Shown here piece after piece: positions 10,523 through 21,694 of a stretch of DNA of 48,768 bases. Location of the stretch: positions 196,466-245,233 of the forward strand of contig MU130545.1 in the NCBI GenBank assembly GCA_015039465.1. Direction: 5' to 3'. How positions within the stretch are numbered: the first letter of the stretch is position 1; each line of letters starts with the position of its first letter. The DNA is from Phlegmacium glaucopus (taxonomy: Eukaryota; Basidiomycota; Agaricomycetes; Agaricales; Cortinariaceae). Made by a program: the position numbers and the translations under genes. The notes beneath the pieces are model-generated. The model saw only the letters and a program-made list of their open reading frames with translations, had not been told where the DNA came from and did no database searches.

Positions 10523-11440
10523 GTAGGGGATAGTGAAGGGTTGGAGGAGTTGCGAGGCCTGGCTTTTGAGATTGACTTAAATCAGGCGCTAAAAATATTC
10601 AACGTTCGCCCCGTGTCTTATTAGATGATGATTAACCAGACTTAGAATCATTTCCGAGCATCGCGGGGAGGCCGAGAGACAGTCTAAAACGTGAAATTAA
10701 GTATGATGGCGATTTATCCCCATTTGGGATGCGCATGTGAGGGAAAGAGTTACTTGCGGTGGATCAACGCCCAGACATTGTACGGCTAGAGGAGCTGTTA
10801 GTATGGATGCTGTGTAGCTGTTACCGTTTCAGGCCGAGTCAGAGCTGGTGGAATGCAAAGTCGCAGGCTCCACAGGCTGCTTAGTCAGCGGAACACTCGT
10901 GAAAGTGAAAATGGATTGGTTTCAAGTTGTCATTTAAGTTGCTCTCAAAATTTCCTTATCATGGACGACTCCTTCCAGTTCATCATAGAATCTCCTCAGT
11001 GGTTCAAATAAGATGAAGTGTCTTCGGCCAACAAAATGCGAAGCTTATAAATCCGCAAAGATCCCCTGTCGTTTTCGTGACAGGTGAACGCAGTAGAGCG
11101 ATAGCTGGACTAAATTCATATGCCACTAAACTGAGGTGTGCTCTCTTCAAACCATGACCAACTTCTTTATTTTATATCTTTGCTCAGGTCTGAACCTAGT
11201 ACAACTCTTAATTGGTTATCCGTAGCCTCTGGCTCCTCCAGTCCTTCCCTGTCCTCCCATCTGATCCGCGTTCAAACCATTAGCCTAAAGCCACTGGTCT
11301 GATCTCAGCAGGCATCGGTTCTGCAATATATCCATCTTATCCTTCTGACCACCGTCATATATCCGGTCATATCTCCGGCCAATCGCACAAGTTTGTATCT
11401 TAACACTTTTCTTCGTCAATTCTCTATACAAATCGTCCAT
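10523..11440. other. No gene recognised (918 bp)
   Basis: This is the upstream flank of family copy 1. Unlike the upstream flanks of copies 2 and 4, it loses homology within about 60 bp. The remainder has no supportable gene. A pyrimidine-rich stretch at 11230-11440 could be the leader of the frame that starts at 11441. Confidence 0.4.
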
Positions 11441-11752
11441 ATGCACAACAACCATCCGCCTATATCCTCATTCGATTCTTCGAGAAGTAACAACGGTTTA
11501 CACTATAATTATCCTGGACATCCACCTTCGCAGCTACTTCACTATCCTACTAGTTCCCGACTTAATTCATACTAACCTGACCAACGGCCAGTTCAACTTT
11601 TCGATCCCGAGAATCCTCAGCGACCGAATCCAAGTTTGATGGCGCATTACATGGCTCAGAATTTCCTTTCCTTTCATATCAGGTCCGGATATTATCTCAT
11701 GTTAAATTATAACATCAGCGAAATAATATCTAACCTGCAACAGGCAAGTTGA
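11441..11752 (+). pseudogene. N/P/S-rich frame with one internal stop, unrecognised
   Basis: The frame starts at ATG 11441 (MHNNHPPISSFDSSRSNNG) and is interrupted by a single TAA at 11573. It then continues with PDQRPVQLFDPENPQRPNPS and MAHYMAQNF to a TGA at 11750. The asparagine/proline-rich composition on both sides of the stop suggests a broken 5' exon, perhaps of a regulatory protein. Donor-like sites follow but I cannot extend it. Confidence 0.3.
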
Positions 11753-12233
11753 GATGACCATGTCACCTACTACTCTTGAACTGTATCTGTGTCACTTACT
11801 CTTTGCTCACCTGCTTCTGTTCTTGTCGCTCAAATTCATATGTCAGATATTTTTTGTGAACTAGGTTCTATGGTTCGAACCCGAACACGGGTTCTCTCCG
11901 TTCTGGTCCGCGGTGCTACCCCTCGCTTTTGACTTGCTCTTTCCATCAACGGAGGAAGCACCAGATACAAAATATCCATTGTCACGGACAGAACTTCGAA
12001 GTAGTATCGGCATCTGCCTCAGGGAGACTAGAGGAACTACTAGCGAGGTTATTCCAGTGTTGAGTGCTTATTATTAGGCTAATGTTATAGCCTTCGAGTG
12101 TGAATCCAGCCCAATAAATGCATCATATTGTGATCTGATACTACCACGTTACTCCACGGCACGGAACCGGACGGGCGTTAATTTCCCTTTGTGAGTAGTT
12201 TATCTATATTACATCTAAATTTCCATTCTCGAG
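11753..12233. other. Noncoding; contains a GGTTC/GAACC word island
   Basis: At about 11868-11930 the words GGTTC, GAACC, CGAAC and GTTCTGGTCCG recur. The same pattern, with a shared GGTTCGAAC core and TCTC.GTTCTGGTC, appears at 22613-22690. From about 11950 the sequence is the 3' flank shared with the copy 3 and copy 4 loci (CCAGATACAAAATATCCAT...). Confidence 0.5.
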
Positions 12234-12868
12234 TTACAAATTTTTCATACAAACGTAGCCAAGCAATTTATGGGACCAGCCTGTTATTTTTTGGAAAATA
12301 TATTGGCACCAATCTTTCGCGACGGGGGTGGTGGTAGTAGCGTTCCTCATCGTGCTGAGGTCATCCAATGAATCTGATGAACTATATGAATGTGTGAACC
12401 GCGGAGAGGGAAGATATGAATATTCGACATCGTTGGATGGGGAAGTTGACTGTTGAAATAAAATTTGAGTACATTACGCGGGTGTTGTTTGAATGAACGC
12501 TTACCGTGCGACGCTCTCCTGCTGTCTGATGACGTATATTATCTGTTCGACCATAGTACTGTGAGTGTCATGTTTATGGGAACCATTAAAATATACAGCT
12601 TACTTGAAGGACCTGAGCTATCTGGAGGTGGAGTACGTGGTTCGGTGAGAGTTGTATCTAAATGTGATGGCTTATATCAGTTGTTTTTTAGAGGCAGGAG
12701 CAAGAGGCGACTTTTACCGTGACGGAAAGCCTGAGTTAGAGGTTGGCTGCTCTGCGTGGTTTCAGTGGTGTTGAATGAGTCTACATCGGTCGTCGTCCGA
12801 CTGTGATCTGACTGGGAAACGTCGCCGTTAATTGTTGTGTAGTTGTTAAATAAACAGAGTGTTAGCAT
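12234..12868 (-). CDS. Small unrecognised protein, family copy 2
   Basis: It has the same four-exon structure as the other copies. Exon 1 begins MLTLCLFNNYTTINGDVSQS (an in-frame upstream ATG at 12913 could add MSEKSISNSAFTIHY). It continues to QAFRH, then exon 2 TTLTEPRTPPPDSSGPS, exon 3 NNIRHQTAGERRT, and exon 4 from STSPSNDVEYSYLPSPRF to GYVCMKNL and TAA. All splice sites are intact by eye and no premature stop is present, so this copy could be functional. Function unknown; the C-terminal 14 residues (GWSHKLLGYVCMKN) are the best-conserved part of the family. Confidence 0.55.
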
Positions 12869-13924
12869 GTAGTGGATAGTGAAAGCTGAGTTGGAGATGG
12901 ATTTCTCTGACACCCCAGGCTGTTGGGATTTCCTTATTATTATGGCTAAAAATACGTATACAAGAACAACTCGAGTCTTTGACAGCGGCGTAAGTTATCT
13001 AAACCCCCAGCCATTGTCATAGGTACCGCCGGCAGAAGAGTGATACACAAGATAAGATAATTGACAGAAAAAAAAAATTCTACAATTTCACAGTTTGAGT
13101 CTTTGACAGCGGCGTAATATGTAATCGTCGAAAATTATCCAAACCTCTAGCCAGTTCAATTGTACCGCCGGAAGAAGATCGAGATAAGATAGAAGTTGTT
13201 GTCACCTGCCGCGAGCATTCCTGTGAAGTTTGACGTTTTACAGATAAATAGAACATACACGTACATATTTTGTAATGTGAATAAAACCCTTCTGGGTGCT
13301 TCAACCAGCTTATGACCATTTGAAAAGAAATGGCCACACAGAAGCTGCACCAGAGGGCCCAGTTATCATACATACACCCACGCTGTAGTCAATCTCCCCT
13401 CTGAAAGTGAAATTTCAGGCCAAGCAAAAGTCTTCCTTTCAAAGCGGTGACCGGACCACCGCCCCGAAGAACCATTCCTAAGCATACGAGAGGCTCTCAT
13501 ACCTTGATAGCTGGAATCCAATTACACTATTCCGCCGGCAACCCCGGAAATCGCATGATAAAAGTGGGATTATGGATTCGAATTGCATAATGTGATTTTG
13601 GAAATTTGTAGAGTTATGCATATGAGTTCCGAGCTGTTCCGAGAGGGACGTACGGGTGAGAAATGCGGGAGCACTCGGCTGCTCGCTGATTGCTGTGGCG
13701 CTGGCTTTGGGCAGCTCTGAGGTAAGCCAAATATGTACACTGCCCAAAGTAATCCAATTACTGTTGCCTTTTTCCTCAGCTTTCCCTAACATCGGTTCCC
13801 TTCCAGTTGTGTGCCAACATGCTTTGGAGTGTGCATATGAGTGGAGTGCACCAGAATGGTCCCATAACTGAAAATATGACGAAATTTTCCAAACAAGAGG
13901 GATATTTTGCGCTTTTTCCACCCT

Positions 13925-14108
13925 CCTAGGTCCTACTTCGAGGTTGATACTTAGGATTGGAGGTGGGAAAGTGATTACATGATAATGATCCGAGATCCCC
14001 AAGAAATTAATTAATTAAAGATTTGCTTGGTGGAGTCTCGGATCATGATTATGCAATCACTTTCCCATCTCTGTACCTCAAGTATCAACCTCGAAGTAGG
14101 GCCGGGGA
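13925..14108. repeat. Foldback hairpin, single pair of arms
   Basis: The left arm CCTACTTCGAGGTTGATACT ... GGGAAAGTGATTACATGATA ... GATCCGAGAT is mirrored by a right arm with TCTCGGATCATGATTATG, AATCACTTTCCC and AGTATCAACCTCGAAGTAGG. The loop holds ATTAATTAATTAA. This looks like a short foldback or MITE. The same hairpin in the paralogous copy has grown extra arms (27860-28131). Confidence 0.75.
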
Positions 14109-14337
14109 GGCTGCCTTTTTCAGTGATACAATGTTCAAATACTACTATTTCAAGCTAGAGGCGCCATTGGAGCCATGGCAGCAGGGAAGAGCTATTTGAC
14201 GCGGCCGTTTTTGGTAATTATAATTTATAAATCGGCTCTAGCTGGCAATTTCTTGGCCCCCCTGCCCCAACTATAACGGCCATGAACACCATTCCTCGAT
14301 ATTTCTCATCCGAAATTAAATGTCCAGAAAATATGAA

Positions 14338-14830
14338 TTGTGTCTCCTGAAGACATAATCACACCCGAAACAGTGGCAATTGGAAACCAAATGGCCTGGA
14401 CGACTTTCCTTCCACACCGTCCATCTCCCTCCCTCCTCCCACACACCCAACGAAGCCCCACCACCTCCATACCTTGTATTAGCAGACGGAGCTCACAATC
14501 CCGCATCAGCCAAAACACTAGTTGTCTACATCACCTACCTCATCTCTAAAACATTCGCACCCGCCAAAGAGGGATTGAATTGATCAAAACCCATTCACGT
14601 AAATCTTAACATCACATATATCCTCTCTCTTCCTACTCTCCACCGAAAACACGGCTTTAGATTTTGTCTCCCTTGTTCCTACTTGGTATTCTCTTTTATG
14701 CCACTGACGATATCTCGGTTTCGACGGCGATTTCTGTGATTTTACCCCGTTTTACCCCTCCTGAAAGTATGCCGTGGATTAAAGGTGAACCTGCCACCTC
14801 CTGCCACCCAGGTAAAAGGGGTAGTGAGGG
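14338..14830 (+). pseudogene. C-terminal fragment of a dihydrofolate/folylpolyglutamate synthase-like gene
   Basis: The fragment reads SPEDIITPETVAIG, then after a frame change near 14380 TKWPGRLSFHTVHLP and LVLADGAHNPASAKTL. Later, shifted frames read ITYILSLP and then DDISVSTAISVILPRFTPPE and SMPWIK. The motif WPGR followed by DGAHNPAS is characteristic of the Mur-ligase C-terminal domain of fungal dihydrofolate synthase (FOL3 type), and the order of the later pieces fits that domain. Several frameshifts and stops, and the lack of the ATP-binding N-terminal half, make it a relic. It sits directly beside the duplicated repeat block and upstream of a BEACH fragment. Confidence 0.6.
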
Positions 14831-14904
14831 AATTAATCTCTGATGCATAGGTTTGGGTCGTTCCTGATCTTTACCCCAGGGTTGAAAGTGGAGCTGATCC
14901 AGGT

Positions 14905-16606
14905 TTTGTTGTAGACAATCGACAACGGATTGCTTCTGCCCGGTTCAGTACGCAAGTTGGCGAAAGGACCGTTGTCAAAACTATCACTAAAATGACGAAA
15001 TGACGGAAAATTGTTCAGGTGTCGGAGAAGAAATGGCTACGCAAAACAGTACTAGATTCGTAAGTTCGTTTTCGGCACATTTTTTTTTTCTGAAGGCATC
15101 GATCACAGGTGTCACGTATGCAAGAATGGACCTATCTCTTGACTGCTAAAAGGGTTATGAGAACTGGGGCTCCTGGTGTGATCACAGTCCGTCTTTTACT
15201 CACTTCTCTCTTGCTGACCTCTTGCTTTCACAAGGAAGAAGCTTAAACCTCAAAACAGTGCTAGTTCTAGAGTAGACGCTCCTGGACGAAGTTATCCGCG
15301 ACGTTCCTCCACCAGAAATAGAAACTCCAGGTATCCAAATTGAAGTTCCTTCTTGGGTTGACGAATCGTATGAAATTTTAGCAGCGGTAAGAGACTCTTT
15401 CATACATTTTCTGCTGTTGACAATGACATTGAGGCTGTAGCCACGGTCTGTTCGGATTGACGATGTAGACTCTTCTCGTATGTATAGATCCTACTTTCTT
15501 CATCCATTCATTCATACCTCCCATCAGCTGGTCTCCTCATCCTTGTCGCACTCATATCTACATGCTTGACGGTGTGGTTGAGAACGAAGAAGAAGGCGAG
15601 GCCATTGATGCATATGATGCCCCAAAACGCTTGCCCTTCATTTCTGGAAGCATTGTTGAATTGGTGGTGCACAGCGGGTTCGACGATGGCAAGCTCTGGA
15701 TCGAACCTCAAGGAAGACGCGATGATGAACCCAATTCCGTAGGGCTCATGACCAAATCGTGACTTACAGTGACAAAAGGCTTTTGTTCCGCGATGTCGCG
15801 TAAGTATATCCTTAGGATGTTTCGTGTCTTTCGCTAATGCCTTTACCAAAGACTCGAGACGTATTTCAGAGATTCCTTCTGCGCTCGTAGTCTTTCTCGA
15901 CAAGAAACGGAGATTTGACTTTGAACATTTCCCGGGTATCATAGACCGATTAGCTTCAGAATTGGTCATGTCGCCAGGTACAGGATCTCAATCCCAACAG
16001 ATTCCTTTACGCACAATGGATTCTAGAATGCTGTCTGGCTTTCGACTTGATAAATTTTTCAACAGCGACGAGGAAATGGCAGGCTATGGAACTCAGTAAT
16101 GTGTGTTTGATGATGATCAGGCTTGGTCCTTGCTCACTGTCTGGCTTTCGACTTGATAAATTTTTCAACAGCGACGAGGAAATGGCAGGCTATGGAACTC
16201 AGTAATGTGTGTTTGATGATGATCAGGCTTGGTCCTTGCTCACTGTCACTCGCTTTAGCCTGCCTATTCAAATATTTGGGAGAACTGGTAACGATGCTAC
16301 TTAATATCCTGTCTTTCCTATGTACGTATTCAACCAAAAATGATCTTTAGCGATTCTTATCGAGAGTAAGGATTCCAGAAACGTCGTCGTCGTTTGTCAC
16401 TTACGTCCAACGTTTTTACTAGCCTCACGAAGCCCATGGATGCCCTCACTCTTGCATGATGTCGAGCTGCTGAAACAAGATATACAAACCTCGGAAGTGT
16501 TGGTGAGGAGCCTTTCCATTATGGAATACATTCCAGCTCTTCCATGATCGCGGCTCGCCCCTTCACCAATATGTTTAAGGAGGAGATTGATCTTCGCCAG
16601 ATCGGC
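14905..16606 (+). pseudogene. PH-BEACH prot. fragment (BPH1/neurobeachin-like), copy A
   Basis: Pieces in several frames follow the order of a fungal BEACH protein. They include a helical stretch (VQVSE), a PPEIETPGIQIEVPSWVDES-like linker, and [20 protein letters not shown] with [14 protein letters not shown] of the PH-like domain. Then come [28 protein letters not shown], and MDSRMLSGFRLD. The BEACH core [24 protein letters not shown] sequence closes it before the homology ends at PFTNMFK. Frameshifts, stops and a perfect 106-bp tandem duplication (16031-16242) disrupt it. The full-length parent gene, involved in vesicle or lysosome trafficking in other eukaryotes, is not in the window. Copy B lies at 23049-25115. 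Confidence 0.6.
16031..16242 (+). repeat. Perfect 106-bp tandem duplication inside BEACH copy A
   Basis: Bases 16031-16136 are repeated without a mismatch at 16137-16242. Both units begin CTGTCTGGCTTTCGACTTGA and the array is followed by CTGTCACTCG, so a CTGTC microhomology flanks the event. The corresponding stretch in BEACH copy B is single. 106 is not a multiple of three, so it shifts the frame. Confidence 0.95.
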
Positions 16607-17460
16607 TCTTCATATCCAAACTGGAATTTGGAATTTTCTGAACCAACTACTTCCCCCTCTACGTAGTCTCCATCTTGACCTGAAGGCGATCAACTTTACT
16701 GAAGGGGTTGAAGCCACACCCGCTCTTCCCACCATTCTCGGTGGCGAGACGTCGCATTTGAAGCGCCCGTCCCTTTGCAACATCGGTTCCTGGTCTTCCA
16801 ACACGTTTAGGCAATTAACTCACCTATCGCTGCGCAATCAAGAGGATTGCTGGAGACCTTCTCTCTCTCAATTCATAGATTCTATAGAGGCGTTACCTCT
16901 CCTTAAAGTTCTTTGTTTAGCCCGTGCGGGACCCATTCTCACCTTGCCCATGTCGACTCCAACGCAAACTATCACCCTACTAGCTCTCAGACGAGATCGG
17001 TCGTATCTACCAACCAGAGGTATAAGTTCTCTGTCAGCTTTTACAGTACTTCTACATGCCGATGAACGTCACCATCGTCTATCCTCGCATGCTATGTATG
17101 TTTCGCTCTGCGGCCATTTTCCGTCATCACCTTCCGCCGACTGCCTATGTCAAAAATCACTTCCTGTGACATTTGTATGACGTCCGGACGATATCTGGTG
17201 CTTCAGGAGCACCAATTTGTTATCAGCACGATGATTTCATTGGAAGCTTGCTTCTTTTTATTGTCCCCGCTAAGAGACATCACGGAAATTATTATAAACC
17301 GCCCTTTTTCATTGCCAAACAATCACTTTAGAAGGACGGTTCTCCCAGCTTTTCCTGCACTACACTCGATCCGGACGGGTTTCCTTCTGACTACGCTGAT
17401 GTCATTGAGGTGCTACAAGGCATTGATTTGCGTCCAATTTGCGCAATTATTTGTCTGTGA
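16607..17460 (+). pseudogene. F-box/LRR-type protein fragment fused to the BEACH remnant
   Basis: The open frame 16587-17180 contains leucine-rich stretches typical of mushroom F-box/LRR proteins: [61 protein letters not shown] shifted frame downstream continues with LEACFFLLSPLRDITEIII and later GFPSDYADVIEVLQGIDL, again in keeping with that family. The N-terminal F-box is missing and the junction with BEACH sequence at about 16600 is abrupt, so this is a chimera of two truncated genes. Assignment rests on composition and remembered family style, not on an alignment. Confidence 0.45.
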
Positions 17461-17897
17461 TTTGGGCTCTGGTTTGGGGGCTAAAACCGGCTTCGCGTGT
17501 CGTGTTCGGCCTTATCAAAGAGGTTGGCGTTACCACCGTGCAAAGGTGGGGTTTGGGAACAACTTATCAAGTCATCGTATGTCCGTACGTCGAGTCAGCG
17601 CTACGGTGGCGACAGCGGTTAACATTGGTCACGAACAGGTGACTTTTAAGATATTTTGATTGTATTTTGACGGATTTACAATGCTAAAGGGGGAAGGGCG
17701 TAAAAATGTAAATTGTTCGACGTAAGTAACCGTACATAAGACTACCAGGAGTAAAAATTATGTGAGTTTGATACAAGTCCATGTGGCATGCTACATAGTA
17801 GGATAGCTATTAGTATCATCAAGAACACAATACAAGATAAATGTAACATGTTCGTTGTATGATAGTAAGAAACCAATAAGAAACACCAGTGAAGAAC
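17461..17897. other. No gene recognised (437 bp)
   Basis: This stretch holds the decayed end of the F-box/LRR remnant and the AT-rich 3' flank of the minus-strand membrane protein gene. I see no conserved motif beyond a possible polyadenylation region at about 17820-17890 on the minus strand. Confidence 0.4.
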
Positions 17898-19383
17898 TTA
17901 GTCAGGAGTGTATAAAGGAGGTGCGTCCACCACGCTCGTGCTTGTAGTATTGGAGGGCATGGCAGCCAGCGCCTCCGCCTCCCTCTCTGCTCTGCTTAGT
18001 GGAAGAGGTAGTGGCGCAGAAGGTACCGATGATAATACGAACAGCGGGGGAGGTGATAATGATGGGTTGGTCAAACTCAAAACAGATTGTTTAAAGGGAA
18101 CTGGACGTAGATTTGTTGGATATGTGGTAACACGGGATGAAGTACTCGGGATGGATTGAGAAAGTTCGGCAGTAGTGAAGCTAGGCTTGAGATTCGGTGT
18201 GATCCTTGACGAGTGTAGAGTAGTATGGTCAAAGGGCCTGGGTGTGGATATCAAGATCTTTTCCTGTGCGGCACGTTTCTGATTTCGGCGGAGAAGAAGA
18301 AACCCTAAGATAGCAAGGACGATGAGAACAAGGCCTCCAATCACACCTCCAGCGATAGCGCCGACTGGAGTTGATGTACCGGAAGCGCCATTACCAGTGG
18401 TGGAAGAAGTCGCATGCGAAGGTACAGATGTTGTTGTGGACGATAGTGTATCATTTTGGATTATGAGGTAATCCAGAGTAAGAGGCGTTGAATTTGTTCC
18501 TTCATACACAACTCTCAATGTGTGAGGTCCTGCGGTATATTGAGCGGTTTCGAAGAATTTTTGATTGTTGGTTATTGGTGTATCGGCTGGAATGCCTTTC
18601 AGCAGGAAACTGATAGGTGTTTGCCCATCAATGGAGTATGTTGCTGGCGATGAGCCGAGAGGGAAGCCCGGGATTAAAGGACCATGCCAACTTAGGGAAA
18701 CGCCTAAGGTCGCGACAGTATGTGAAACCACAGCAATTGCAGATGATGGAGATATAATGTGCATACCAATAAAGTTGAAAGTAAATGTTGACCCAGCCAC
18801 GGTGGTTATATTCGCATAATACCAAACCTGCCACCCTTGTCCATACTGCAATTGAGGGTCTGAACTATCTACGACGATGGCGGCCTTATCCAGCGATACG
18901 CTAGGGGATGGAACATATTGAATCCTATCAAACCAGAATGTCTGGTTTTTCAATACCGTAACATCGACAGTTATAATATGTGGTCCATCCAAAAGCGCGT
19001 CTTGTTCGCAAAATATCCAATTATTCTCTGGATCTGGGGAAGGAGGGATTGGGTCGATACTGATGTCGTCGATAAAACACTGCCAGGTTGGATCTACCAC
19101 CCCGGAATCGTTGCGGATGTTAATGGAGCCAACTACTTTGAACTGGGTTCCTGAACATGGAAACCCAATCGATTAACAACTTGATGTACATTTAAAGATA
19201 GTGCTCACCACTGAATGTCAACGAAAGGCTTGCATCCGATTTGGTACCGTGCAGTGTGTCCTTGTAAGGGGGACCGTTACTTCCTAGAGAATACTCACTG
19301 CCTGCATCTGGAAACCATGGACCAGTGTACTGAATTTCTGACTTAAAATCATCCACAATTATAAATCGAGGTGTCGTCGACAT
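17898..19383 (-). CDS. Single-pass transmembrane protein, Agaricomycete type
   Basis: Two exons, 19383-19209 and 19150-17898, join in phase (FSG|TQFKVVGSI) to give 475 residues. The start MSTTPRFIIVDDF has the only in-frame ATG giving the conserved beta-rich opening (YTGPWFPDAGSEYSLGSNGP), and no classical signal peptide precedes it. About 290 residues of beta-strand-rich, N-glycosylatable ectodomain with two jelly-roll-like halves are followed by an S/T-rich stalk. Next is one membrane span with a small-residue-rich start (GAIAGGVIGGLVLIVLAILG), an RRNQKR stop-transfer signal and a disordered S/T/P-rich cytoplasmic tail. This architecture is very common in mushrooms; the function is unknown, with surface sensing or adhesion suggested. 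The gene is intact although it lies among repeats, and a small transposon sits about 270 bp upstream of its ATG. Confidence 0.85.
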
Positions 19384-20463
19384 TATCTTATAGCGAACCC
19401 TGGACCTGGACGAAGAGGAAGAAACGAGAATGGAAAAGTGAGGGTCAATGTAGTCAAATCGTGAGAAATGACGGAGGATTTGACATAAACACAGCCTACT
19501 ACATAGACGTATAAAGTAGTTCATTGTCGAATACACGTTTTTGGTATCCCATCGAGAACTCTGTCCAGTTTGGCAGCCTGCTTCAACCTCTGATTCTGCT
19601 GCATCCTTTTGGGCTCGCTCCGGTCGCATATTGGTGATTTCGTCTCCTGTAGGGCTACGCACCGAAGCCGTAGGTCGGCTACCCGCATACGGTTACAGCA
19701 ACCGTACCGTGGCTTCAGAGCAGCCCATACTACGGTACGGCTACAGTACGGGTTTTGTACCGTTACGGTACGGTGCACAGCCCTACGACTCTCCTGTGAA
19801 TATCCGAGCGATCCTTCTCTTCTTCGGCAGTGGTGTGAAACCGTCGACAAACCTGAGAGAATGCAAGAGACATGCTGATTTGTGTGAGAAAAGATGTGCT
19901 TGCAGATGTTGTCGCCGTTTGGTGGGTGTACTCTTGCCATCGTGGTTGGCTCTCCTCTTTCGAGCGCTCGTCGTAGTGCACAGGTAGATACTAGAGAGTA
20001 GTAGAAACTCATCATGATGTTGTTGATCAGATTCGGTGTTCAACGTTGTTCGACGCGTTGAGGCGCGGAACCACGTGCCTAGTTATTTCCTATTATATCC
20101 GTTAGTCGAGGTTTATCTACTCGATCATGGTAAATATCAATTAGGGCTGTTCAAGGCTGTTCACCGTAACTGTATAGGTATACGGGTAAATTATACGGGT
20201 ACAGTCGTGGACAAGCAAACTCAGGTTGGAAATGGAAATGGACAGTGAAGGTGCGTTGGAGAAGTGAGGTGGGCTGCATGAAAGACATAAAAAGGTGAGG
20301 AGGGAGAAGCCAACTCGGTGGTCAGTTGATATACACGATTGACTGATTTTGAAACGTTCTAAATATATCATTTATCGTAGATTAAAAATAAAAGTTTGCA
20401 CTGCGAAGCAACCCTACCATACTAAGGCACCCTTTCTAAATTAAAATGAGTCGATTTGGAAAC
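19384..20463. other. Upstream region with word-rich insertions, no gene
   Basis: It contains the 139-bp element at 19651-19789 and, at about 20143-20215, a second start of the same type (AGGGCTGTTCAAGGCTG ... CCGTAACTG ... TATACGGGTA) without a visible partner end. From about 20400 the sequence becomes the 3' flank of family copy 3 (AAATGAGTCGAT). Overlapping open frames on both strands look compositional. Confidence 0.45.
19651..19789. mobile_element. 139-bp nonautonomous element built of GGTACCGTA words
   Basis: The left end AGGGCTACGCACCG and the near-right inverted CGGTGCACAGCCCT (19771-19784) form terminal repeats. The interior is almost entirely GTACGGTACC-type self-complementary words. 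An exact 8-bp repeat, TCTCCTGT, flanks 19651-19789 (19643-19650 and 19790-19797), consistent with an 8-bp target duplication as made by hAT transposases. The right end carries five extra bases (ACGAC) beyond the inverted repeat, so the end call is less clean than for the element at 20464. Confidence 0.6.
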
Positions 20464-21049
20464 TAGTGATGTGCTGGCTTGGCTTTGGCCTGGCTTTCCT
20501 TGGCTTTGGCTTCACTTTTTCCAGGCCAAGGCCAAACCCTTGGTCTTGGCTTGGCCTTGGCCTGGCCTGGCTCAAGCCATGGCTTGGGGTCAAAACTTGG
20601 CTTGACTTTGGCCTTGGCTTGGCCTTGGCTCAGGCCATGGCTTACACCTAAAAAGTGAAGATTAGTAAAAAAATAAAATGCATAACATTTTTTCTGCCCA
20701 AATTCATCATTAATTCTAATGTCTATCCATTATTCTCTGCAGGATCAGGTAATTTCTTTATTAATTATCCTTAAATGAATAAGAATACCCAATATAAAAT
20801 AATATAATCATCTGTTTTATGATAAATTGGTTTTAGAAAAATCAAATTTTAACTTTTCATACATCATAATTTACCACTCAGTCCTATCAAAAAAATTCCC
20901 AAAGCCATGGCTCAGGCCATGGCCTGTGGCTTTGAAAATCTCAAGCCAAGGCCACAGGCCAAGGTAAGCCAAGCTCATGGCTTGGCTTTGGCCTGGCCTA
21001 TTTTGCTTGGCCTGGCTTCTGGCTTCCAGGCCAAGCCGGCACATCACTA
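20464..21049. mobile_element. 586-bp hAT-like nonautonomous element
   Basis: The terminal inverted repeats are TAGTGATGTGCTGGCTTGGC on the left and the same with one mismatch on the right (GCC AAG CCG GCA CAT CAC TA). They are flanked by an exact 8-bp duplication TTGGAAAC (20456-20463 and 21050-21057). TAGNG ends and 8-bp duplications fit the hAT superfamily. Each end carries 150-180 bp of GGCTTGG/CCAAGCC words, and the centre is AT-rich and noncoding. The paralogous locus near 25285 shows the same flanks without the insertion. No transposase is encoded, so it would need one in trans. Confidence 0.85.
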
Positions 21050-21694
21050 TTGGAAACAGATCTCGGCACGCTCCATCAACGGAGTGAACCGCCAGATAAC
21101 AAAATACGCATCATCACAGACAGAGGTATCGGCGTCTACCTCAGGGTAGACTACACCGTGGCTCGTTTATTCCAGTATTGAGTAACTGATATTAAATTAT
21201 GTATCCGCACTCTGTGGGGGCAAGGCTCACTTTGCCATCCTAGTCGCGTGACAATTGTACATCCTATTTTTTGGATTTGAACGTTCATTTAGTATATCTA
21301 TGAACACAATTTTAGAAGTATCTACGTGCATAATCATCAAAACGATGTTGCATAGCATTTATGTAAGAAGAAAGAGAGGTAGTCATCAATTTTTCCTCAT
21401 TTGGAAATCGATGGTACATAGTTTTTTTTGCGAAGTGTAGTAATTATTTTAGAGAAGACGCTGAAGATACAGAATGAGCGTTTTTTCGAATTTTGGTCGG
21501 ATATGTGAGCATTGGGGCTCGAAATAATCGAAATTTTCGTAAGCGGATTTCGTGAGGATATGCCGTTTTTGAGAGGTTGGTTTCTAATCCTCTAGGCTTT
21601 CTTTAGGCGAGCATCACTGATAGTACAATGTACCGTGAAAATGGATTAAGCTTAAGCATCAATAATTACATCTACTTAAATCCCCATCTTGAAT

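Larger units (their letters stand above)
11950..14200. repeat. Segmental duplication, copy A
   Basis: This block is collinear with about 25270-28262. It includes the 3' flank, family gene copy 2, the upstream stretch with GACAGCGGCGTAA and GTACCGCCGG motifs, the stretch with CCCCGGAAATCGCATGAT, and the hairpin at 13925-14108. It also shares the tail with ATACAATGTTCAAA. Copy A lacks the 633-bp element present in the other copy and has a simpler hairpin. The two copies are clearly diverged (many substitutions and indels), so the duplication is not recent. Confidence 0.75.

Noticed and set aside
19541..20043. Large overlapping frames upstream of the membrane-protein gene
   Set aside because: They run through the word-rich element on both strands and owe their openness to GC-rich repeated words.
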